In this document: positions 6,694-11,398 of the stretch, in pieces
Numbering within the stretch: position 1 is the stretch's first letter
Layout of the letters: each line of letters begins with the position of its first letter
From: DATADF01 sp046263155
Lineage (GTDB): Bacteria; Actinomycetota; CADDZG01; WHSQ01
Direction of reading: 5' to 3'
Length of the DNA: 11,398 nt
Assembly: GCA_046263155.1 (NCBI GenBank)
Contig: JBHELF010000153.1
Coordinates: 1 to 11,398, forward strand
Made by a program: the position numbers and the translations under genes
The notes under the pieces: model-generated
Database searches by the model: none
Told to the model about the DNA's origin: nothing
The model's input: only the letters and a program-made list of their open reading frames with translations

Positions 6694-6758
6694 GGGGCAA
6701 CGCGTCCCCCCGCCCCTTCGTCCATAGTGGGAGGAGCTAGGCGCTAGTTGGAGCCGCT

Positions 6759-8237
6759 ATGGAATGGAGCGAGGAAGACCCGGGTTTGCCGATCAAATTC
6801 GGCCCTTGCTCTAACGCCGAGTACGACCCGGAACCGCTAAGCGATTTTCACCTCGAAGTAATTCGCAGAGCTCGGGCAGAGTGCGAGAACAACGCTCGCC
6901 GCACGGGAATGAGCCGGAGAGAGTTCTTGCTCTCATTATGTGGAGCTGCCACAACGTTGCTCGTCCTCGATGCATGCACGCGCGAGTCCGCGCGTCGGGC
7001 TCCGGGCGGCCGCTATCCCATCCCAACCGAGGCGACGACCGACCCCGACGCGGCGAGAGACGTACTGGGCGGGGAGGAGTTCGTCTTCGACATTCAGGGC
7101 CACCTGTTGGAATACGACCTCAACCCCGCGACCCGCGGCGAGTACTTCTTCGGCCAGGTATTTCCGCAGATGAACTGCCCGGAGGAGGACGACCCGCGCG
7201 CGTGCTTCTCGATGGAACACTTCCTGGAGCTCATGTTCGTTCGCAGCGATACGACCATGGCCGTGCTTTCCTCTCTGCCGATTGCACCCGAGGGCAGTCC
7301 GCTGTCGCTCGCGGTGATGGAGGAGACTCGTCGGCTGGTCGAGGCGCTGTGCCGCGACGAGCGGCTGCTGATGCACGCGCAGGCATTACCGAACGTAGGT
7401 CGGCTGCAAGCGAACCTAGACGTCATGCAGGCGACGGTCGAGAGCCACCCGATCGCGGCGTGGAAGGTCTTCACGAACTACCCGGATCTCTACGAACAGA
7501 ACGGGGATGCCTGGAGGCTCGATGACGGCGATCCGGCTCTAGCTCGAGTCGGTGAAGCGTTCATCGAAAAAGCGATCGAGGTCGGCGTCCCGACCATCTG
7601 CTCGCATAAAGGTTTCTCTCGCCGGAGCCCATATGCCACGCCGGCAGACGTCGGGCCGGCCGCGCGCAAGCATCCCAACGCGAACTTCGTCGTCTACCAC
7701 TCAGGCTTCGAAAGCACCCATCCGCCGGAGGGGCCCTACACGAAAGCGACGTCTGAATTCGGAATCAATCGACTTATCAAATCGATGCGCGACGCGGGGA
7801 TCGGCGCGAACGAAAACGTTTATGCCGAGCTGGGATCCACCTGGTGGTATGTCATGCGATCGCCCGAGCAGGCCGGACATGTCATCGGCAAGCTGCTGAA
7901 GTACGTCGGCGAGGACAATGTGCTCTGGGGCACCGACTGCCTCTTCTACGGATCGCCGCAAGATCAGATCCAGGCTCTGCGAGCTTTGGACATCAGCGAG
8001 GAATTCCAGGAGCGCTACGGCTACCCCAAGCTCACGCGGGAGATCAAGAACAAGATCCTGGGGTTGAACGGCGCCCGGCTCTACAACGTCGAGCCGATCA
8101 CGGACCGCTGTGAGTTCACTCGCCGAGAGCTCGAGGAGATGCGCAAGAAACTGCCCGGACGCAACGAGACGCTGGGGCCGAAAACGTCAGGCGACGTGCG
8201 CGAGTTTCATCGGCACCACGAGGGCTGGCCCGGCTAG
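6759..8237 (+). CDS. Tat-exported lipoprotein amidohydrolase (Amidohydro_2 / ACMSD-like fold)
   Basis: The 492-aa protein starts at ATG 6759 behind GGAG with a 5-nt spacer. A long polar N-region (1-50) precedes the twin-arginine motif SRREFL (52-57), a hydrophobic stretch and LDAC with C73, so it is probably a Tat-exported lipoprotein outside the membrane. The catalytic TIM-barrel begins at about 105. The usual HxH metal pair appears as DIQGH, with Q113 in place of the first His and H115 kept. Other likely ligands are H206 (MHAQ), K236 (KVFTNYP), H283 (CSHKGF), H314 (VYHSGFE) and D393 (LWGTD). The C-terminus has a charged tail of about 40 residues. The family (PF04909) hydrolyses or decarboxylates small metabolites; the substrate is unknown. 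Because the first His is Gln, it may bind one metal ion differently or not at all. It is divergent from the propeller operon and ends at a shared terminator. Confidence 0.93.
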   Translation: MEWSEEDPGLPIKFGPCSNAEYDPEPLSDFHLEVIRRARAECENNARRTGMSRREFLLSLCGAATTLLVLDACTRESARRAPGGRYPIPTEATTDPDAARDVLGGEEFVFDIQGHLLEYDLNPATRGEYFFGQVFPQMNCPEEDDPRACFSMEHFLELMFVRSDTTMAVLSSLPIAPEGSPLSLAVMEETRRLVEALCRDERLLMHAQALPNVGRLQANLDVMQATVESHPIAAWKVFTNYPDLYEQNGDAWRLDDGDPALARVGEAFIEKAIEVGVPTICSHKGFSRRSPYATPADVGPAARKHPNANFVVYHSGFESTHPPEGPYTKATSEFGINRLIKSMRDAGIGANENVYAELGSTWWYVMRSPEQAGHVIGKLLKYVGEDNVLWGTDCLFYGSPQDQIQALRALDISEEFQERYGYPKLTREIKNKILGLNGARLYNVEPITDRCEFTRRELEEMRKKLPGRNETLGPKTSGDVREFHRHHEGWPG

Positions 8238-8256
8238 CTGCCTCCTCGGTTCCGGG

Positions 8257-8303
8257 AAATCTCTGGCTACAGTCTCGTTTTTCGAAACTCAAGCCAGAGA
8301 TTT
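8257..8303. terminator. Bidirectional hairpin terminator between convergent genes
   Basis: Perfect 12-bp arms AAATCTCTGGCT (8257-8268) and AGCCAGAGATTT (8292-8303) enclose a second stem (AGTCTCG with CGAAACT, one mismatch) and a TTTTT loop. Each side ends in ATTT, a short U tract in either direction. It lies 20 nt after the amidohydrolase stop and 14 nt after the stop of the convergent gene, where one element can end both transcripts. Confidence 0.82.
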
Positions 8304-8316
8304 CGTGGCGTAGCGG

Positions 8317-10977
8317 TTAGCAGCGGCTCACTTCATCTTGGCCGGGGCCATCGCGGCAGACGTCGGAGCCGTCGCCGCCGACGATTCGATCGTCGCCCGC
8401 GCCTCCCTGGATGAAGTCGCGGCCCGCAAGGCCTAAGAGGACGTCGGAGCCCCCGCCGCCCAGTAGCGAGTCGGCCCCGCGGCCGCCCAGCGCGCGGTAG
8501 CCGAAGGGTTCGGCACTCCCTTGGGCGGACAGCGAGCTGAAGGAGCGCGTCGTGTCGGCGCCGGGGCCTCCCCGGAAGACCACGGTGAGTCCGCGGACCT
8601 CCGCCGGCACGTCGAGATCCAGCGTGTCCTTGCCCTCGCCACCGAAGATGACGATGCGCGCGTTTCCAACGCCCGGAGCACCGGTGACCTGGATGTGGTC
8701 GTTTCCCTTGCCGGCACGGACGACGATCTCGCGCACCCTATCTGTGCCGGTCAGAAGATTGACCTGAACTTCATCGCCACCGGTGCCGGATCGAACCTCG
8801 ATGTCTTTCGTGCGGCTGGCCGCCGCGACTTCGATCGAGTCCGCACCCGCTCCCGAAACGGCCGGGCAGTCGCCCACGACGATGCGATCCGAATCGGAGG
8901 TGCCGCATGCATCGGTTGACGAATCGCATCCGTCGACGCCACCCTCGGCGGGCTTGGGCTCGGGCGGAGGCTCGCCACCCGTCGGGCACTCATCCGGAAA
9001 CGCTTTGCCCTTGATGACCGCGGAGGCGTAATCGTTCTCGAAGTTCTCGTCGTAGTTCGAGATCTCCGCCCAGGCCGTATTCCACATCTCCCACTCGCTC
9101 ACACGGGTAACGGCGATAGTGATGGTTGCGGATTCCTCGTACGCGAGCGTGCCGAGGTTGCACCTGATCTCACGGTACGCGTAGTACGGATAGGAACTCG
9201 GCTCGGGCCTGGGCGACTCGGCGGTTTGCGGCTCGGCGTACCCAAACTCGTTGACGACACACTCGTCGGTTGGGTCGCCGGACGAAACAGACCTGAAGTC
9301 GACGCCGTCGGGAAGAAAGTCCATGACCATCGCATCGTTCGCGGCTGAGGGCCCGCGGTTGGTCACGGTCACCACGTAATCGAAGTCGGAGCCGACGCCG
9401 GGATTCGCCGGCGCGGTCTTGGTCACAACGACGTCGGTGGGGTTGGATTTGTCGGCCTCTAGCTGGGTCTCGGCGAAGTTGTTGTCGAAGTTGGGGTCGA
9501 AACTCGAGCTGGACACCCACGAGGTCAGCCAGCTCTCGCGCGCCTTGGTCCGCTTCATCGTGATGGTCGCGCGTGCCGACTCGCCCTGCGCCAGCGAGCC
9601 GAAGAAGCAGTTGATGCCCCCGTAGCCGTAGTAGATGGGTGCGCTCTCGGGGCTTTCGGGAGGAGCCGAGCCGTCCTGGACCGTCGGCGGCGGAGAGCTC
9701 TCTGTGCTGCACTCGTCCGCGGGATCGGAGGGCACGGCCGAGACCAATTCGAAGCCTCCCGGCAGATAGGTCGACAGGGACGAATCGTTGGCCTGCGCCG
9801 GCCCGGTGTTCGTCACCTCGAAGACGATGTCAAAGTTCGAACCGACGAGCGGCGTCGTGCTCGGCCCCGTCTGCGTCACTTTCATGTCGGACGTGACCGA
9901 GGGGTCGGCCGCCAGCGTCTGGTACGCGTAGTCGTTCTCGTAGTTGGCGTCGTAGTTGGCCGTCATGACCCACGCGCTCTGATACAGCTCCCAGGGACTC
10001 GTTCGCGTCGCGGTCACGGTGACCACGGCACTCTCACCGGAAGCCAGCGATCCGAGTTCGCACCGCAGCTCGCTGTAGCCGTAGTAAGCCGGCTCCGTGT
10101 CCGGGCCCATCGGGCGCGGGCCCTCTTCGGAGAAGTCCTTGAAGGTACAGGTGTCGGTGGGATCGTTGGATGATGCCTTTTTGAACTCAAGCCCCTGCGC
10201 GAAGGAATCCGTCAGCCGAATGCTCTCGGCGCGCGACGGGCCCTCGTTCGTGACTGTCAGCACGTAGTCGAAGTCCGAGTTGACTTTCGGGGACGCCGGC
10301 GAGTCCAGCTTTACTCCGACGTCGGCCGGCTTGGACGTGTCCGCGGGGATCGAGACGTCACGGTAGTTGTTCTCGTAGTTGAGATCCTCGTTTGGAGAAG
10401 AGAGCGACCCACTCACGAAGGCCTCGCGCGCGTTGGTGCGGTTGAGCTTCAGAGTGATCGTCGTTGCCGCGCCCGACGCCGTCGTGCCGAGGGCGCAGGT
10501 CACTCCCGGAGCTCGATAGGGGTAAGAGGTGCCACCGGGCTCTGGCTCACCTCCGGGGCTCGGGCTCGTCCCATCGTCGTAAACGCACTGATCGCTGGGA
10601 TCGGAGGAGAGGGCGGCGCGGTACGCGAGATCCTCTGCAAAGTAAAGGAAGAGTTGCGTCTCGGGTGCGGCATCGGGGCCGCGGTTGCGGGCCGTGAATG
10701 TCAGATCGAAGTCTCTGCCAACCGATGGAGCGCTGGAGGGCCCGGTGGCCGCGAGGGCCAGATCCGAAGTCCCCGCGGGCGAGGGCTGGGGCTCGGGCGT
10801 CGCAGTCCCCACGGTGGGTTCTGGTTCCGCCGTCGGTGACTGATCGGGCGTCGGTGTTTGAGCCAAGCCGGGGGCCGCGAGCAAACCCGCCACCACACAG
10901 GTCATGGTGGCCGCGACGACGAGAGCGCGCACGGCCTTCTTCCGTCGTCTCGAACGTGCTTCTCCGTTCCAGAGCAT
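8317..10977 (-). CDS. Large secreted protein: four DUF11-like repeats and C-terminal RTX Ca-binding block
   Basis: I chose ATG 10977 (886 aa): GAGG lies 6 nt upstream, while ATG 10989 and TTG 11043 lack a spaced Shine-Dalgarno. The signal peptide has an Arg/Lys-rich start (RSRRRKK), a hydrophobic core at about 17-35 and cleavage near GLA-Q at 39. A Pro/Thr/Glu-rich linker follows (41-69), then four repeats of about 140-147 residues at 72-213, 217-358, 362-509 and 514-654. Each repeat contains VGSDFDYVVTVTNRGPS-like and NYDENFENDY-like motifs and two Cys (131/161, 277/306, 423/457, 573/606). After a Cys-containing linker come degenerate and then regular RTX nonapeptides (831-884, GGxGxDxLx), ending in Cys. 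No LPxTG motif or C-terminal helix is seen, so it is probably released or held non-covalently. DUF11 domains are Ig-like and common in surface proteins; an adhesive or structural role is inferred. It is monocistronic by position. Confidence 0.92.
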   Translation of the reverse strand: MLWNGEARSRRRKKAVRALVVAATMTCVVAGLLAAPGLAQTPTPDQSPTAEPEPTVGTATPEPQPSPAGTSDLALAATGPSSAPSVGRDFDLTFTARNRGPDAAPETQLFLYFAEDLAYRAALSSDPSDQCVYDDGTSPSPGGEPEPGGTSYPYRAPGVTCALGTTASGAATTITLKLNRTNAREAFVSGSLSSPNEDLNYENNYRDVSIPADTSKPADVGVKLDSPASPKVNSDFDYVLTVTNEGPSRAESIRLTDSFAQGLEFKKASSNDPTDTCTFKDFSEEGPRPMGPDTEPAYYGYSELRCELGSLASGESAVVTVTATRTSPWELYQSAWVMTANYDANYENDYAYQTLAADPSVTSDMKVTQTGPSTTPLVGSNFDIVFEVTNTGPAQANDSSLSTYLPGGFELVSAVPSDPADECSTESSPPPTVQDGSAPPESPESAPIYYGYGGINCFFGSLAQGESARATITMKRTKARESWLTSWVSSSSFDPNFDNNFAETQLEADKSNPTDVVVTKTAPANPGVGSDFDYVVTVTNRGPSAANDAMVMDFLPDGVDFRSVSSGDPTDECVVNEFGYAEPQTAESPRPEPSSYPYYAYREIRCNLGTLAYEESATITIAVTRVSEWEMWNTAWAEISNYDENFENDYASAVIKGKAFPDECPTGGEPPPEPKPAEGGVDGCDSSTDACGTSDSDRIVVGDCPAVSGAGADSIEVAAASRTKDIEVRSGTGGDEVQVNLLTGTDRVREIVVRAGKGNDHIQVTGAPGVGNARIVIFGGEGKDTLDLDVPAEVRGLTVVFRGGPGADTTRSFSSLSAQGSAEPFGYRALGGRGADSLLGGGGSDVLLGLAGRDFIQGGAGDDRIVGGDGSDVCRDGPGQDEVSRC
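8326..8487 (-). repeat. RTX nonapeptide block (six 27-bp units)
   Basis: Residues 831-884 of the secreted protein read as six consecutive nonapeptides: GGRGADSLL, GGGGSDVLL, GLAGRDFIQ, GGAGDDRIV, GGDGSDVCR and DGPGQDEVS. RTX repeats form a Ca-binding parallel beta roll that folds after export. Looser copies precede it (GGEGKDTLD, GGPGADTTR). Confidence 0.85.
9016..10764 (-). repeat. Four tandem DUF11-like domain repeats within the secreted protein
   Basis: Residues 72-654 hold four diverged copies of about 430-450 bp each. Each copy carries a VxSDFDxxxTVTNxGPS motif near its start, an SDPTDxC motif, a second Cys in a CxLGSLA motif, and an NYDxNxENDY end. The copies clearly arose by duplication but have diverged too far for simple slippage now. 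Confidence 0.8.
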
Positions 10978-11030
10978 GGGTGACCTCATCTTCTTAATAT
11001 CGGCCGGAGCCGTCCACTGATTGATCTGCT

Positions 11031-11054
11031 CGCTTGGACGCAACCGGCCAAGCG
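11031..11054. repeat. 7-bp inverted repeat upstream of the secreted protein gene
   Basis: CGCTTGG (11031-11037) and CCAAGCG (11048-11054) are perfect inverted arms around 10 nt. The repeat lies 54-77 nt upstream of ATG 10977, where a repressor site or a leader hairpin could sit. Confidence 0.4.
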
Positions 11055-11194
11055 CTGGTTCCCTCGACTAGCGAAACGCCTGCCGAGCGCAGAAGTCATC
11101 CGCGGCCCGGTGCAAAAAGAAGACAATTCGGACACCTCGCCTGCTTCGAATAGCGATTTAGCTCGTCTGGGCCTGGATGTTCTTTGGAAATCGC

Positions 11195-11210
11195 GTCTCT
11201 CATGAGAGAC
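11195..11210. promoter_or_regulatory. Perfect 16-bp palindrome, candidate operator
   Basis: GTCTCTCATGAGAGAC is identical to its reverse complement over 16 bp with no spacer. It is flanked by TTTGG (11183-11187) and CCAAA (11210-11214). It sits about 218 bp from the secreted-protein start and 178 bp from the presumed rightward gene, in the region that must regulate both. A dimeric regulator site is the simplest reading. Confidence 0.5.
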
Positions 11211-11287
11211 CAAATCCCCGAAGAACGAACGGAAGTCTCGATTGTTCGGCAATCTCCGGAGCGCGAGGTTTCCCTTAGGTAGTTCGA

Positions 11288-11323
11288 GCTATGCGACTTG
11301 GACCCATTTTGCTATGCGTCTTG
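11288..11323 (+). repeat. Direct repeat GCTATGCGnCTTG, two copies 23 bp apart
   Basis: GCTATGCGACTTG (11288-11300) and GCTATGCGTCTTG (11311-11323) differ at one position. The 23-bp phasing is about two helical turns, consistent with paired activator sites ahead of the gene that begins near 11388. The sequence is seen directly; the role is inferred. Confidence 0.4.
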
Positions 11324-11334
11324 CGCCTACATCA

Positions 11335-11351
11335 CTCGATATCCCATCGAG
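11335..11351. repeat. 6-bp hairpin ahead of the rightward gene
   Basis: CTCGAT and ATCGAG are perfect inverted arms around ATCCC. The element lies 36 nt before the probable GTG start at 11388, so it may fall within the 5' leader of that gene. Confidence 0.3.
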
Positions 11352-11387
11352 AAGCACAAAACCACCACACGTAAAGGAAGCGAAGCA

Positions 11388-11398
11388 GTGATCATGGC
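11388..11398 (+). CDS. First codons of a gene leaving the window on the right
   Basis: AAAGGAAG at 11373-11380 is a good Shine-Dalgarno, 7 nt before GTG 11388-11390; an in-frame ATG follows at 11394. Only three codons and two bases are visible, so the product cannot be named. The noncoding stretch upstream with direct repeats and a hairpin fits a promoter region. Confidence 0.4.

Larger units (their letters stand above)
6591..6758. promoter_or_regulatory. Divergent intergenic region between propeller operon and amidohydrolase
   Basis: This 168-bp space must hold promoters for both directions. No convincing -35/-10 pair was recognised. Visible structure: a perfect 7-bp inverted repeat (6619-6625 with 6638-6644), a further copy of its 6-bp core at 6688-6693, a CCCCA/TGGGG hairpin at 6684-6697, and CTAG-GCG-CTAG at 6737-6747 just before the amidohydrolase ribosome binding site. 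GGAG at 6750-6753, 5 nt before ATG 6759, fixes the plus-strand start. Confidence 0.6.
10978..11387. other. 410-bp noncoding region upstream of the secreted protein
   Basis: No convincing gene is seen; the open frames here are short and lack ribosome binding sites. The region should hold the promoter of the minus-strand secreted protein and probably that of a plus-strand gene leaving the window. Its visible content is four repeat structures listed separately (11031-11054, 11195-11210, 11288-11323, 11335-11351). It looks somewhat more A+T-rich than the flanking genes. No clear -35/-10 pair was found. Confidence 0.6.

Noticed and set aside
8326..8487. 27-bp periodicity as a possible CRISPR-like array
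   Set aside because: The period equals nine codons of the RTX repeat, and the units are neither identical nor separated by unique spacers.
8521..8919. 132-codon plus-strand frame within the RTX region
   Set aside because: It is antisense to the repeat-coding gene and mirrors its codon periodicity; there is no start signal.

Overview
The window looks like chromosomal DNA from a GC-rich bacterium, most likely an uncultured soil actinomycete (Thermoleophilia or a neighbouring class). This is an inference. It rests on high G+C, several GTG/TTG starts, a Tat-exported lipoprotein amidohydrolase, a secreted DUF11 protein with Ca-binding RTX repeats, and small Trp-rich modules resembling actinobacterial DUF2510. 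No tRNA, rRNA, CRISPR array, transposase or phage gene was seen.

Layout. Seven genes on the minus strand fill the left 6.6 kb, closely spaced and possibly co-transcribed. In transcription order they are: two tandem secreted LVIVD-type beta-propellers (5370-6590 and 4159-5373, joined by a TTGA start/stop overlap); an alpha/beta hydrolase (3359-4123); a MurF-type Mur ligase with an N-terminal membrane region (1827-3353, 5 nt after the hydrolase); and, after a 93-nt gap, three small membrane proteins (1152-1733, 451-1116, and 1-444, which runs off the left edge). The last three share an ungapped 23-residue Trp-rich module, WW-x5-G-x2-[LF]-x-[FLY]-D-x4-[QA]-W-x2-[WH], attached to three different membrane architectures: a pilin-like ectodomain, a four-helix membrane domain, and two helices plus a zinc ribbon. 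This trio is the best candidate for an undescribed system.

A 168-bp divergent intergenic region (6591-6758) separates this block from a plus-strand Tat/lipobox amidohydrolase (6759-8237). On the minus strand it holds three mutually complementary segments (ACGCTT, AAGCGT, ACGCTT) that could form alternative hairpins ahead of the propeller genes. A hairpin with perfect 12-bp arms (8257-8303) ends the amidohydrolase and the convergent 886-codon secreted protein (8317-10977), which has four DUF11-like repeats followed by an RTX block. The right 410 bp are noncoding. They carry a perfect 16-bp palindrome, other inverted and direct repeats, and a likely ribosome binding site with the first codons of a gene leaving the window at 11388.

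The common theme is the cell envelope: surface propellers, an exported hydrolase-fold protein, a peptidoglycan-type ligase, membrane proteins with cytosolic modules, and a secreted repeat protein. How these genes cooperate cannot be read from the sequence and is marked as inference throughout.
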